A stretch of DNA of 64,000 bases from Agrobacterium salinitolerans (GCF_002008225.1 NZ_MRDH01000037.1:124001-188000), one strand, 5' to 3'; counted from the first letter of the stretch, positions 34,994 to 44,083 are shown. Numbers and translations: made by a program. Notes: generated from the sequence alone by a model not told the origin.

Positions 34994-35977
34994 TCACGCC
35001 GCAGCCATGGCCGAACTGCTGGAAAAGCGGCTTCTATATTCACCCGGCGAGAGGCCGAGAATGCGGTGGAACACCCGGCGAAAGGCGGCCGCGTCCTCAT
35101 AACCCACCGACCAGGCGATCTGATCGACAGAACGGCGGGTGAATTCCAGCAGTTCCCGCGCCTTGCCGATACGCAGATGCTGGACATATTCGATGGGCTT
35201 CATGCCGGTGGCGGCCTTGAAGCGGCGCAGGAAGGTCCGCTCCTCCAGCCCTGCATGGCCGGCCATGTCGGTAACGCTCGTCGCCCGCCCGGCGCGGGCC
35301 TGCAGCCAGTGCTGCACCTTCAGGATCGGCTCGTCGCCATGCGTCAGCCTTGGGGCGAAGCTGCTATAATGGCGCTGTTCACGCCCCGAGGGATCGATCA
35401 GCAGGAACTTGCCGGTCTCGATCATCACCGAAGGTCCGAGAAGCCGGTCGACGATGCGCAGGCCAAGATCTGTCCATGCCATCAGCCCGCCAGCCGTGAT
35501 GATATCGCCATCCTCGATGACGATCTTGTCTATCTCCAGCCGGATATCGGGAAAACGCTCGCGGAAACGCTCGGCAAACAACCAGTGGGTGGTAGCCGGG
35601 CGGCCGGACAGGAGGCCCGTTGCCGCAATCATAAAGGAGCCGCCGCAACTGGCGGCAAGCGTCGCCCCCTGCGCATGCCGATCCAGCAGCCAGCGGGCGT
35701 AAGGCTCGGCTTCCTCGATTTCGGCTGGCCCGGTCAGCCTCCCGGGTACGATAAAGATATCGGGATGCCCCGGCCCTGGATCGGTATCCTGACAGCGCGC
35801 GAATTCACCGCCCTCCCCCATGCTCCAGTGACTGACCCGCAATTTCGGCCCGCCGCGATCCTGAGAAAATACCGACGCGATGGCAAAAAGATCGGTGATC
35901 CCATGCACCATGGCGATCTGACAGTCCCTATAGAGGACCAGTCCCACTTCCAGCGCGCTTCCCGTTACACCTGCCAT
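34994..35977 (-). CDS. GlxA-type AraC-family transcriptional regulator (DJ-1/PfpI + AraC)
   Basis: A 327-residue regulator with an N-terminal DJ-1/PfpI-like domain (LVLYRDCQIAMVHGITDLF; nucleophile-elbow region ATLAASCGGSFMIA near 107-120 keeps the Cys) and a C-terminal AraC double helix-turn-helix (ATSVTDMAGHAGLEERTFLRRFKAATG, YEDAAAFRRVFHRILGLSPGEYR). ATG 35977 is chosen over GTG 35986 because the longer form adds only three residues and has no better ribosome site. It diverges from a hydrolase-SDR operon and likely controls it. Confidence 0.88.
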   Translation of the reverse strand: MAGVTGSALEVGLVLYRDCQIAMVHGITDLFAIASVFSQDRGGPKLRVSHWSMGEGGEFARCQDTDPGPGHPDIFIVPGRLTGPAEIEEAEPYARWLLDRHAQGATLAASCGGSFMIAATGLLSGRPATTHWLFAERFRERFPDIRLEIDKIVIEDGDIITAGGLMAWTDLGLRIVDRLLGPSVMIETGKFLLIDPSGREQRHYSSFAPRLTHGDEPILKVQHWLQARAGRATSVTDMAGHAGLEERTFLRRFKAATGMKPIEYVQHLRIGKARELLEFTRRSVDQIAWSVGYEDAAAFRRVFHRILGLSPGEYRSRFSSSSAMAAA

Positions 35978-35993
35978 GACCCACACCCCGTTT

Positions 35994-36020
35994 TGTCAGT
36001 TTTGGCTCGTTTTCTGTCAG
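35994..36020. promoter_or_regulatory. direct repeat, candidate AraC-type operator
   Basis: TGTCAG occurs at 35994-35999 and 36015-36020, in phase at 21 bp (two helical turns). Similar flanks follow each copy (TTTTGGC and AAGCGCC). Tandem direct repeats one or two turns apart are the usual AraC-family operator. It lies between the regulator and the divergent hydrolase gene. Confidence 0.4.
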
Positions 36021-36105
36021 AAGCGCCAATCCAGTCCCGGCTGTCTCCAGAGTATCTCTATTCCCACGGGACGCAAGCAAGCTCCCTGCAACAGGAGAGA
36101 AAGCC

Positions 36106-36933
36106 ATGACAACGATCACCACCAGAGACGGAACGCATATCTTCTACAAGGACTGGGGCCCGAAAGACGGGCAACCCATCATCTTCTCCCATGGCTGGCC
36201 GCTCAGCGCCGATGCCTGGGATGCGCAGATGGTGTTCTTCGCCAATCACGGTTTCCGCACCATCGCCCATGACCGCCGCAGCCACGGCCGCTCCGATCAG
36301 GTCTGGCATAACAATACCATGGATCAATATGCCGACGATCTGGCCGAGCTGATCGAACAGCTCGATCTTCACGACATCATTCTGGTCGGCCATTCCACCG
36401 GCGGCGGCGAGGTGACGCGCTATATCGGCCGTCATGGTACGGCCCGCGTCGCCAAGATCGCCCTCATCGGCGCGGTGCCGCCGCTGATGCTGAAGACGGA
36501 AAGCAATGCCATCGGCCTGCCAATCGATGTTTTTGACGGCATCCGCAAGGGCACCTATGACAATCGCAGCCAGTTTTTCAAGGACCTGACCATTCCCTTC
36601 TACGGCTACAACCGCGAAGGCGCCGTGATATCCGAAGGCATCCGCGACGAATTCTGGCGGCAGGGCATGATGGGCGGCCTGAAAGGTCAGCTCGACAGCA
36701 TTCGCGCCTTTTCGGAAAGCGATTTCCATCAGGACCTGAAGGCTTTCGACAAGCCGACGCTGGTTCTGCACGGCGATGACGATCAGATCGTGCCGGTCGG
36801 CGCTTCGGCGCTCTCCACGGTCAGAATAGTCAAACATGCGGTGCTCAAAATCTATGAGGGCGCCGACCATGGCCTGACGCAGACCCATCAGGACCGGTTC
36901 AACACCGACCTTCTCGCCTTCATCAACGCCTGA
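36106..36933 (+). CDS. alpha/beta hydrolase, non-heme chloroperoxidase/esterase type
   Basis: A 275-residue cytosolic hydrolase. The catalytic triad is visible: Ser97 in VGHSTGGG, Asp near 225 in [10 protein letters not shown] and His near 254 in EGADHGLTQ. The oxyanion strand is [13 protein letters not shown] at 28-40. It resembles the cofactor-free haloperoxidase/arylesterase group, which catalyses ester hydrolysis and peracid formation in vitro. AGGAGAG precedes the ATG. First gene of a plus-strand operon with an SDR and a small membrane protein, divergent from a GlxA-type regulator. Confidence 0.9.
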   Translation: MTTITTRDGTHIFYKDWGPKDGQPIIFSHGWPLSADAWDAQMVFFANHGFRTIAHDRRSHGRSDQVWHNNTMDQYADDLAELIEQLDLHDIILVGHSTGGGEVTRYIGRHGTARVAKIALIGAVPPLMLKTESNAIGLPIDVFDGIRKGTYDNRSQFFKDLTIPFYGYNREGAVISEGIRDEFWRQGMMGGLKGQLDSIRAFSESDFHQDLKAFDKPTLVLHGDDDQIVPVGASALSTVRIVKHAVLKIYEGADHGLTQTHQDRFNTDLLAFINA

Positions 36934-36959
36934 AACCGCAGCACAAAGGAGACACGGAT

Positions 36960-37751
36960 ATGACACAGAATACATTTCTCATCACCGGCGCATCCGATGG
37001 CATCGGTGCGGTCTATGCCGAACGTCTGGCAAAACGCGGCCATGACCTCATCCTCGTGGCGCGGCGTGCCGAAAAGGTGAAAGCATTGGCCGCACGGTTG
37101 GAAAAGGATCATCACATCGCAGTCGAGGTTCTCTCCGCCGATCTTGCCAAGGCGGAAGACCTCGAAAAGGTGGAAGTGCGGCTGCGCGACGACCGGCGGA
37201 TTACCGGCCTCGTCAACAATGCCGGTATTGCCGGGGAAGGCGCAATCACGGCGCTGGACCCGGCCTATGTGACAACGATGATCAACCTCAACATCCTTGC
37301 CGTCACCCGGCTCGCAGCGGCCATCGCGCCGCGTCTTGCCGACGATGGCAAGGGCACGATCATCAACATCACTTCGGTCACGGCGCTGATGCCGGCGGCA
37401 TTCACCGCCGTCTACCCGGCCACCAAGGCCTTCGTGCTTGCCTTCACCGAGGCGCTGCAGGCGCAGCTTTCCCCCTCCGGCGTGCGAGTTCAGGCCGTCC
37501 TGCCGGGCATCACCCGCACCGCGATCTGGGAAGAGGAACGGCTCGACGCCATTCCGGCCGCCATGGTCATGGATGTTTACGAAATGGTGGATGCGGCCCT
37601 TGCCGGTCTCGACCTCGGCGAAGCACTGACCATTCCGTCCCTGCCGGATACGGCTGATCTTGAAAATTTCCTTGCAGCGCGCGCGGCGTTAAGGCCCAAT
37701 CTGTCGCATGCACTTGCCGCCAGCCGGTATCGTGCAGCCAAAACCGAATAG
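36960..37751 (+). CDS. short-chain dehydrogenase/reductase (classical SDR)
   Basis: A 263-residue SDR with the cofactor motif TGASDGIG at 9-16, VNNAGIAG near 87 and the catalytic Ser and Tyr-x-x-x-Lys (ITSVTALMPAAFTAVYPATK near 137-156). The Arg pair after strand 2 (LVARRAEK) suggests NADP(H). It follows the hydrolase gene by 26 bp with AAAGGAG at the ribosome site. The substrate is unknown. Confidence 0.9.
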   Translation: MTQNTFLITGASDGIGAVYAERLAKRGHDLILVARRAEKVKALAARLEKDHHIAVEVLSADLAKAEDLEKVEVRLRDDRRITGLVNNAGIAGEGAITALDPAYVTTMINLNILAVTRLAAAIAPRLADDGKGTIINITSVTALMPAAFTAVYPATKAFVLAFTEALQAQLSPSGVRVQAVLPGITRTAIWEEERLDAIPAAMVMDVYEMVDAALAGLDLGEALTIPSLPDTADLENFLAARAALRPNLSHALAASRYRAAKTE

Positions 37752-37764
37752 AGGGAGACGTATC

Positions 37765-38250
37765 ATGATCCTCGGACTGACCATTCCCCAATTCACGGCA
37801 TTGCATGTGGGCCTAAGCTTCATCGGCATCGCCGCCGGACTGATCGCCCTACCCGCTTATGCGGCGGGGCGATGGATGCCGCGCATGATGGCGCTTTTCC
37901 TCGTCACCACGCTCGCCACCACACTCACCGGCTTCCTGTTTCCAATCGGAAACTTCACGCCGGCGCTCGGTGTCGGCGTCATCTCGACCCTCGTTCTGGC
38001 AATTGCACTGGTTGCGCTTTATGGATACGGCCTGAATGGCAGGGCGCGCATTATTTATACGATCACCGCTACGATCAGCCTTTATCTCAATATGTTCGTG
38101 TTGATCGTTCAGGCATTTCTCAAGGTCGAAACACTCAACAATCTGGCGCCGAACGGCAATGAACCGCCCTTCGTCGTCGCCCAGACGGTTCTGCTTGTTG
38201 CAGCCATCTGTCTCGGCTGGAAAGCGACACGCCGCAGGCTCGTCGTCTGA
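37765..38250 (+). CDS. small integral membrane protein of unknown function
   Basis: A 161-residue protein with four clear hydrophobic segments (about 12-32, 40-62, 68-88 and 98-118) and a fifth near the C-terminus, ending in a positively charged tail (KATRRRLVV). I do not recognise a characterised family. ATG 37765 has GAGGGAGA upstream and lies 13 bp after the SDR stop, so it is the third gene of the operon. A terminator follows. Confidence 0.75.
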   Translation: MILGLTIPQFTALHVGLSFIGIAAGLIALPAYAAGRWMPRMMALFLVTTLATTLTGFLFPIGNFTPALGVGVISTLVLAIALVALYGYGLNGRARIIYTITATISLYLNMFVLIVQAFLKVETLNNLAPNGNEPPFVVAQTVLLVAAICLGWKATRRRLVV

Positions 38251-38280
38251 AACGAGCCCGAATTCGAACCGGTGTCCACG

Positions 38281-38322
38281 AAAATGCCTTGTGCCTCCAT
38301 ATTCAGGCCGCAAGGCATTTTT
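38281..38322 (+). terminator. terminator of the hydrolase-SDR-membrane protein operon
   Basis: AAAATGCCTTG (38281-38291) pairs with CAAGGCATTTTT (38311-38322), with a 19-nt loop; the right arm ends in a T-run. It works on paper in both directions but lies just after the plus-strand operon. Confidence 0.75.
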
Positions 38323-38451
38323 CGCATACAGAAGACAGGCAATCTCCGTCCAGCCGTCACAAAACGAAGAAATCCCACCTCTAGGATTTTCTTCCGAACC
38401 TTTCCTGAACGATGCAGCAGGAGATATCCGGAACGAAGCCACTTTGCGGCC

Positions 38452-38498
38452 TTGCAAACAAACAATATACATTATACAATAATATATATTAAATTATA
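38452..38498 (+). promoter_or_regulatory. blh-bigR promoter with AT-rich BigR box
   Basis: TTGCAA (38452-38457) and TACAAT (38475-38480) are spaced by 17 bp. The -10 runs into a strikingly AT-rich block to 38498 that includes the perfect palindrome AATATATATT (38481-38490). BigR of Agrobacterium and Xylella is known to bind an AT-rich palindromic box over the -10 of its own operon. The match here is by character and position. Confidence 0.7.
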
Positions 38499-38514
38499 GT
38501 AACAGGAGATGTCG

Positions 38515-39810
38515 ATGAATGCCGTGAAGATCAACGAGCGTCTGACAGTTGCGGGCCAGCCGATGATCGACGATTTCCCATTGCTCGCCGCCCAAGGTTA
38601 TAAAAGCATCGTCAATGCCCGGCCTGATGGTGAAGAGCCCGGCCAGCCGGGCAATTCCCAGGAAAAAAGCGCCGCCAGCGCCGCGGGCATGGATTATGGC
38701 TTTATCCCGGTCAGCGGCCAAACCATCACCGAAGCCGATATCCGCGCCTTCCAGCAGAAAATGGCGGAAGCGGAAGGCCCCGTTTTTGCCCATTGCAAGG
38801 GCGGCGCCCGCGCGCTCACGCTTCATGTTCTCGGGGAAGCTCTGGATGGGCGCATCGAAAGGGACGATATCGAGGCTTTCGGCAAGGCGCACGGCTTTGA
38901 CCTTTCCGGCGCCACCCGCTGGCTGGAACGGCGCGCAGCGGCGGCTCCGCACGTCAAGGCATTCTTCGATCCGCGCACATGTAGCGTGCAATATGTCGTG
39001 TCCGATCCCTCGACCGGGCGCTGCGCCATTATCGACCCGGTCTATGATTTCGATGAGAAATCCGGCGCAACCGGAACGATGAATGCCGACGCCATTCTGG
39101 ACTATGTGGAGAGCCAGGGCCTGACGGTGGAATGGATTCTCGATACCCATCCGCATGCCGACCATTTTTCCGCTGCCCATTATCTCAAGCAGAAGACCGG
39201 TGCGCAGACAGCCATCGGCGCGAAAGTCACCGGCGTCCAAAAGCTCTGGCAGGAAAAATACAACTGGCCGAATCTAAAAACCGACGGCTCGCAATGGGAC
39301 CGGCTGTTCGAGGCGGGCGACAGGTTCAATATCGGCTCCCTTGAAGCGCGCGTGCTATTTTCGCCCGGCCACACGCTGGCCTCCGTCACCTATGTGGTAG
39401 GTAATGCCGCCTTCGTGCACGATACGCTTTTCATGCCCGATTCCGGCACCGCGCGCGCCGATTTCCCCGGCGGCAGCGCCAGCGAACTCTGGGCGTCCAT
39501 TCAGGCCATTCTCGCCCTTCCCGACGAAACACGGCTTTTCACCGGCCACGATTATCAGCCCGGCGGCCGCACGCCGAAATGGGAAAGCACGGTCGGCGAA
39601 CAGAAACACAGCAATCCGCATCTTGCCGGCGTGACGGAGGAGGGTTTCATCCGTCTCAGGCAAGCGCGGGATCGCACCTTGCCGATGCCGAAGCTCATTC
39701 TCCACGCCCTGCAGGTCAATATTCGCGGCGGTCGCCTGCCGGAGCCGGAGGCGAATGGCAAGCGTTATCTGAAATTCCCGCTCGACGTGCTGGAGGGAAG
39801 CATATGGTAA
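38515..39810 (+). CDS. blh: Blh: fused sulfur transferase (DUF442) and persulfide dioxygenase
   Basis: A 431-residue two-domain enzyme for sulfide detoxification. The N-terminal DUF442/rhodanese-like domain (1-110) has Cys94 in AHCKGGARA. The C-terminal ETHE1-like metallo-beta-lactamase domain has the metal motif THPHADH near 211-217, further His at FSPGHTLAS, and Asp in FVHDTLFMPDSGTARADFPGG. It oxidises persulfide to sulfite and transfers sulfur. ATG 38515 is preferred because AGGAG lies 6 nt upstream; ATG 38509 directly abuts it. First gene of the BigR operon. Confidence 0.93.
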   Translation: MNAVKINERLTVAGQPMIDDFPLLAAQGYKSIVNARPDGEEPGQPGNSQEKSAASAAGMDYGFIPVSGQTITEADIRAFQQKMAEAEGPVFAHCKGGARALTLHVLGEALDGRIERDDIEAFGKAHGFDLSGATRWLERRAAAAPHVKAFFDPRTCSVQYVVSDPSTGRCAIIDPVYDFDEKSGATGTMNADAILDYVESQGLTVEWILDTHPHADHFSAAHYLKQKTGAQTAIGAKVTGVQKLWQEKYNWPNLKTDGSQWDRLFEAGDRFNIGSLEARVLFSPGHTLASVTYVVGNAAFVHDTLFMPDSGTARADFPGGSASELWASIQAILALPDETRLFTGHDYQPGGRTPKWESTVGEQKHSNPHLAGVTEEGFIRLRQARDRTLPMPKLILHALQVNIRGGRLPEPEANGKRYLKFPLDVLEGSIW

Positions 39811-40160
39811 AGGAAAACAAGCTGGAAAAGCCCCCCCACATTGCTGAAATTCCCCTTCCCGCCATGGAGGAGAGGGCTGTCGAGGTCGCACTGCTTCTGA
39901 AAACGCTTGCACACCCGGCGCGGCTGATGCTCGCCTGCACGCTGGCGCAGGGGGAATTCTCCGTCGGCGAGCTGGAGGCCAAGCTGGATATTCGCCAGCC
40001 GACGCTCTCCCAGCAGCTGGGCGTGCTGCGGGAAGCCGGCGTGGTCGAAACCCGGCGCGACGCCAAGCAGATTTTTTACCAACTGAGCGAAGCGAAAGCA
40101 GCGCAACTGATCGAGGCCCTTTACACCATATTCTGCGCGCCAGAGGAGGAGACCCCGTGA
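39804..40160 (+). CDS. bigR: BigR, ArsR-family persulfide-sensing repressor
   Basis: A 118-residue winged-helix repressor. The HTH region is FSVGELEAKLDIRQPTLSQQLGVLREAG (52-79). Cys45 (LACTLAQ) and Cys111 (IFCAPEE) are 66 residues apart, the same spacing as the two redox cysteines of Xylella BigR. Disulfide or polysulfide bonding between them releases DNA. The start overlaps the end of blh, with GGAGGGAAG upstream. It represses the blh operon, whose AT-rich promoter box is at 38475-38498. Confidence 0.93.
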   Translation: MVKENKLEKPPHIAEIPLPAMEERAVEVALLLKTLAHPARLMLACTLAQGEFSVGELEAKLDIRQPTLSQQLGVLREAGVVETRRDAKQIFYQLSEAKAAQLIEALYTIFCAPEEETP

Positions 40161-40564
40161 GCCCCTATTGGCCCTCTCTTTTTGGCGGCATGCTGCTCGG
40201 TCTTGCCTGCATTCTGCTGTTTCTTTTCAATGGCCGTATTGCCGGCATCAGCGGGCTCATAGGCAAAATGCTCGGCAGGGAGCGGCGTCTTGCCGATCTC
40301 GCCTTCGTCGCCGGCTTGCTGGCCGGACCTTATATCTATGCCGCGGCATTCGGCCGGCTGCCGGCCATCACCATCGTTTCACCATGGCCGCTCATCCTCA
40401 TTGCCGGGCTGCTGGTGGGTTTTGGCACGCGCATGGGCTCAGGCTGCACATCCGGCCATGGCATCATGGGGCTGGCGCGATTTTCCCGGCGCTCCATCGC
40501 CGCGACCGCCACCTTCTTGATTACCGGTATTTGCGCCGCGACGATAACTGGAGCCCTGTCTTGA
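40157..40564 (+). CDS. YeeE/YedE-family half transporter (first of pair)
   Basis: A 135-residue membrane protein with about four segments. The conserved sulfur-transport motif is GFGTRMGSGCTSGHGIMGLARFS near 88-110, with its Cys. It starts at GTG 40157, whose bases form the stop of bigR (GTGA), and GAGGAGGA lies upstream. Half-size YeeE proteins occur in pairs in sulfide/thiosulfate operons, where they are thought to move sulfur compounds across the inner membrane. It is coupled to the next gene by a TTGA overlap. Confidence 0.9.
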   Translation: MSPYWPSLFGGMLLGLACILLFLFNGRIAGISGLIGKMLGRERRLADLAFVAGLLAGPYIYAAAFGRLPAITIVSPWPLILIAGLLVGFGTRMGSGCTSGHGIMGLARFSRRSIAATATFLITGICAATITGALS

Positions 40565-40998
40565 AAAATCCAGCCGTGGCAAGTGTTTTCCTGGCATTGG
40601 CCGCCGGAGCCCTGTTCGGCTTTGGCCTCTCGCTTTCAGGCATGGTTGATCCGGCCCGCGTTTCCGGCTTTCTCGACGTGGCGAGCGGCCATTGGGATCC
40701 GAGCCTGGTATTCGTTCTCGGCGGTGCGGTGATGGTCGCCGTGCCGGGTGTGCTGCTCAGCCGGCGTCTCGCCAAACCGGTCCTCGCAGAAGGTTTCAGC
40801 CTTCCCGCAAAAACCCGCATCGACCGGCCGCTCATAACAGGCTCGGCCATTTTCGGCATCGGTTGGGGGCTTGCCGGTTTCTGTCCCGGCCCGGCACTAT
40901 CGGCTTTCGCCCTCGGGCTGACGCCGGTCGTTCTTTTCGTCGGCGCCATGATTGCCGGCATGCTGATCCACGACCGCCTCTACGCAAAGCAGCCATGA
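40561..40998 (+). CDS. YeeE/YedE-family half transporter (second of pair)
   Basis: A 145-residue membrane protein with about four segments. The motif GIGWGLAGFCPGPALSAFALG near 101-121 carries the second conserved Cys of the YeeE/YedE sulfur-transport fold. The start is TTG 40561, overlapping the stop of the partner gene (TTGA), with GGAG 8 nt upstream. Together the two halves equal one full-length YeeE. Last gene of the blh-bigR operon. Confidence 0.88.
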   Translation: MKNPAVASVFLALAAGALFGFGLSLSGMVDPARVSGFLDVASGHWDPSLVFVLGGAVMVAVPGVLLSRRLAKPVLAEGFSLPAKTRIDRPLITGSAIFGIGWGLAGFCPGPALSAFALGLTPVVLFVGAMIAGMLIHDRLYAKQP

Positions 40999-41028
40999 AG
41001 GCAAGACTCGTTCGGGGCGGGGAAACGG

Positions 41029-41065
41029 GCCGTCGCGCGAGGCTGGAACGCTCCCGCGCGACGGC
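41029..41065. terminator. inverted repeat between convergent operons
   Basis: GCCGTCGCGCG (41029-41039) and CGCGCGACGGC (41055-41065) form a perfect 11-bp stem around 15 nt. It sits between the last sulfide-operon gene and gpmI, which converge. No U-tract follows, so termination may depend on Rho, or the stem may only protect RNA ends. Confidence 0.55.
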
Positions 41066-41075
41066 GTGTGATTAT

Positions 41076-42593
41076 TTAGAGGTCAATCAGGCTTTTGCCC
41101 GTCATTTCCGGCGGCAGCGGCACATTCATCAGTTGCAGCAGGGTGGGCGCGACATCGGCAAGAATGCCGTCATGCAGCTTCGCACCTTCCGGGCCGCCGA
41201 AAAGGATCACCGGCACCGGATTGGTGGTGTGGGCCGTATGCGGGCCGCCGGTCACTGGGTCGACCATGGTTTCGCAATTGCCGTGGTCCGCAATGACAAG
41301 CATCGCGCCGCCCACTTTTTCAAGAGCGGCAACGACGGCACCAAGCCCACGATCCACGGCTTCACAGGCCTTGATTGCGGCCTGCAGATCGCCGGTATGA
41401 CCCACCATATCGGGGTTGGCGTAGTTGGTGACGATCAAATCGTAACCCTTGCCGATCGCCTCGACGAATTTTTCCGTCACTTCCGGCGCGCTCATCTCCG
41501 GCTGCAGATCGTAGGTCGCGACCTTCGGGGATTTCGGCATGAAACGGTCTTCGCCCACTTCCGGCTCTTCCTTACCGCCATTCAGGAAGAAGGTGACATG
41601 GGGATATTTTTCCGTTTCGGCGAGACGAAACTGCGTGAGCCCCTGCTTTGCCACCCAGGCGCCGAGCGTATTGACGATATCCCGTTTCGGATAAGCCGTC
41701 GTCATGAATTCATTATGGCGGGTGGAATATTCCACCATGCCAAGCATAGCCGAAAGGACAGGCTTTTCGCGCGAAAAACCGTCGAAATCGTCCGCCCCTA
41801 TGGCGAGCAGGATTTCACGGGCACGGTCAGCCCGGAAATTCAGGCAGAACAGGCCATCGCCGGCCTTGAAACCTTCATAACCATCGATCACCGTCGGCAG
41901 GATGAATTCGTCGGTGACGTTGTTCCTATAACTCTGAGCAACGGCGCTTACCGCATCCCGCGCGTGTTCTCCTTTCGCCAGAACCATGGCGTCATAGGCT
42001 TTCTCGACGCGCTCCCAGCGGTTGTCGCGATCCATCGCATAATAGCGGCCGATCACCGTGCCGATGCTTGCCCCCTGCGGCAGGCTCGCCACCAGTGCCG
42101 CCACAAATTCTTCAGCCGATTGCGGCGCGACATCGCGGCCGTCGGTGATGGCATGTACCACCACTTTCAGGCCGTGGCTGATCATCAGCCTCACCGCCGC
42201 CTGGCCGTGGAGGATATGGCCATGGACGCCGCCATCGGAAACGACGCACATCAGATGCGCCACACCGTCCGCGGCCTTCACGGTGGCGGCGAAATCAAGC
42301 ATCGCCGCATTGCGGAAAAAGCTGCCATCCTCGATCGCCAGATCGATCTGGCCGAGATCCATGGCGACGATGCGGCCCGCGCCAATATTGGTGTGGCCAA
42401 CTTCCGAATTGCCCATCTGCCCGGTGGGCAGACCGACATTCGGGCCGAAGGTGGTGAGCCTCGCATTCGGGCAGGTGGCGAAAAGCCGGTCCATGGTGGG
42501 CGTATTCGCCAGCACCGGCGCATTGCTGGATGTGTCCTCGTTCAGCCCCCAGCCATCGAGAATAGTCAGGACAACGGGTTTGGGAGTGCGCAT
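41076..42593 (-). CDS. gpmI: 2,3-bisphosphoglycerate-independent phosphoglycerate mutase
   Basis: A 505-residue alkaline-phosphatase-superfamily enzyme that interconverts 3- and 2-phosphoglycerate in glycolysis. The metal Asp is in LTILDGWG (residue 13), the phospho-accepting Ser63 is in QMGNSEVGHTNIG, and later metal ligands are in NYANPDMVGHTGD and ADHGNCE. ATG 42593 starts at MRTPKPVVL, matching the family; upstream AGAAGG is 7 nt away. It appears monocistronic, between the sulfide operon and the bkd operon. Confidence 0.95.
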   Translation of the reverse strand: MRTPKPVVLTILDGWGLNEDTSSNAPVLANTPTMDRLFATCPNARLTTFGPNVGLPTGQMGNSEVGHTNIGAGRIVAMDLGQIDLAIEDGSFFRNAAMLDFAATVKAADGVAHLMCVVSDGGVHGHILHGQAAVRLMISHGLKVVVHAITDGRDVAPQSAEEFVAALVASLPQGASIGTVIGRYYAMDRDNRWERVEKAYDAMVLAKGEHARDAVSAVAQSYRNNVTDEFILPTVIDGYEGFKAGDGLFCLNFRADRAREILLAIGADDFDGFSREKPVLSAMLGMVEYSTRHNEFMTTAYPKRDIVNTLGAWVAKQGLTQFRLAETEKYPHVTFFLNGGKEEPEVGEDRFMPKSPKVATYDLQPEMSAPEVTEKFVEAIGKGYDLIVTNYANPDMVGHTGDLQAAIKACEAVDRGLGAVVAALEKVGGAMLVIADHGNCETMVDPVTGGPHTAHTTNPVPVILFGGPEGAKLHDGILADVAPTLLQLMNVPLPPEMTGKSLIDL

Positions 42594-42806
42594 GGGAGGA
42601 CCTTCTTCTTCATTCGGTTGTCGGCGGAGGGCGGACCGCCGGGCACCGGAGCGCCCTCGTCCGCCACTGTGATCATGATGAGAAAACATGTTTCTCGTTC
42701 TTCTCTTCTATACCCGAAGATAACGAACGCAAGCCTATACCAACACCGAAACAGTTCCATGAAGCCGGAGCGCCTCATGGAAGAAAAGCTTCTTACGAAT
42801 GAATCT

Positions 42807-44081
42807 TCAGCCGTCGATAAAGATCAGCGCCGGTTTTTCCATAAGCGCCTTCACGGCCTGGATGAATATCGCCGCATCCCAGCCATCGACAACCCGGTGA
42901 TCGAAGCTCGATGAGAGGTTCATCATCTTGCGCGGCACAAACCGCGTCCCATCCCACACCGGGCGCGTCACGATCTTGTTGACGCCGATGATCGCCACCT
43001 CCGGGTGATTGATGATGGGTGTCGAGACCACACCGCCCAAGGCTCCCAGCGAACTGACGGTGATGGTGGAGCCCATCAATTCTTCCCGATGGGCCGTGCC
43101 GGTGCGGGCCGCTTCGGCGACGCGTGCGACTTCGTCCGCGCATTCCCAAAGGCCGAGCGTTTCCGTATGGCGCACGACCGGAACGGTGAGGCCCGACGGC
43201 GTCTGCGTGGCGATGCCGATATGAACCGCTTCATAGTGGCTGACGACCCCTTTTTCGTCATCGAAGGTGGCATTCATGCCGGGATGATCGGCAACGGCTT
43301 TCACCAGCGCGCGCATCAGGAACGGCAGGATCGTCAGCTTCGGTTGCCCGGAACGGCGATTGCCGTTCATGGTTGCCCGCAAATCCTCCAGATCGGTCAC
43401 GTCGACTTCCTCGACATAGGTGATGTGGGGAATGCGGGAGGCGGAAAGCACCATCTTCTCGGCGATCTTACGCCTGAGCCCGGTCACCTTCACCTCCTCG
43501 ACAGCGCTATCGTGGGGCGCTATCGGCTCGGGACGGTCCGGCCGTCCCCGCACGGTTAAAAACCCGTCGAGATCGGCATGTGTGATATGCCCGTCAGGCC
43601 CCGTGCCCTTGACCTTGGTGAGATCGATATCGAGATCGTCGGCGCGCTGGCGAACAGCGGGAGACGCCAACGGTTTATGATGCGGTTCGGCGGCGGGCGC
43701 CGGCGGCGCCTCCTCGGCCTCTCGCGCCGCAGGTTGGGTTTCAACGGGTGGCGGCGTGTCCGTCATGTCGGCAGGCGCTTGCGTCATCTGGGTGGGCACT
43801 TCCGCTTCCGGCGCGCTGCCATTGGGAGCGGCGACGGCGACATCGGTTTCGATGCGCAGCAGCGGCGCCTTTACCGGCACGGTATTTCCAACCGTCACGG
43901 CAAGCCAGGTGACGATCCCCGCCACCGGGGATGGGATTTCCACCGTCGCCTTGTCGGTCATCACCGCGGCCAGCACCATGTCCTCATGGACGAGATCGCC
44001 CGGTTTGACGTTCCATTCCACCAGTTCGGCTTCCGCCACACCTTCACCGACATCGGGCATCGTGATAACAAATTCCGCCAT
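42807..44081 (-). CDS. bkdB: branched-chain 2-oxoacid dehydrogenase E2 (dihydrolipoyl acyltransferase)
   Basis: A 424-residue E2 core subunit: one lipoyl domain (Lys44 in VMTDKATVEIPSP), a Pro/Ala-rich linker (about 85-135), a peripheral-subunit-binding domain (LASPAVRQRADDLDIDLTKV near 140) and the acyltransferase domain with SSFDHRVVDGWDAA near 390. It transfers the branched acyl group to CoA. ATG 44081 lies 2 bp after the E1-beta stop, with GGAGG inside that gene's end. Last gene of the operon; no E3 (dihydrolipoamide dehydrogenase) follows, so E3 must be supplied elsewhere. Confidence 0.93.
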   Translation of the reverse strand: MAEFVITMPDVGEGVAEAELVEWNVKPGDLVHEDMVLAAVMTDKATVEIPSPVAGIVTWLAVTVGNTVPVKAPLLRIETDVAVAAPNGSAPEAEVPTQMTQAPADMTDTPPPVETQPAAREAEEAPPAPAAEPHHKPLASPAVRQRADDLDIDLTKVKGTGPDGHITHADLDGFLTVRGRPDRPEPIAPHDSAVEEVKVTGLRRKIAEKMVLSASRIPHITYVEEVDVTDLEDLRATMNGNRRSGQPKLTILPFLMRALVKAVADHPGMNATFDDEKGVVSHYEAVHIGIATQTPSGLTVPVVRHTETLGLWECADEVARVAEAARTGTAHREELMGSTITVSSLGALGGVVSTPIINHPEVAIIGVNKIVTRPVWDGTRFVPRKMMNLSSSFDHRVVDGWDAAIFIQAVKALMEKPALIFIDG

Positions 44082-44083
44082 AA

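Noticed and set aside
40692-42914. A 740-codon open reading on the plus strand through gpmI
   Set aside because: It starts in the second YeeE gene and runs antisense to gpmI. No family features and no ribosome site.
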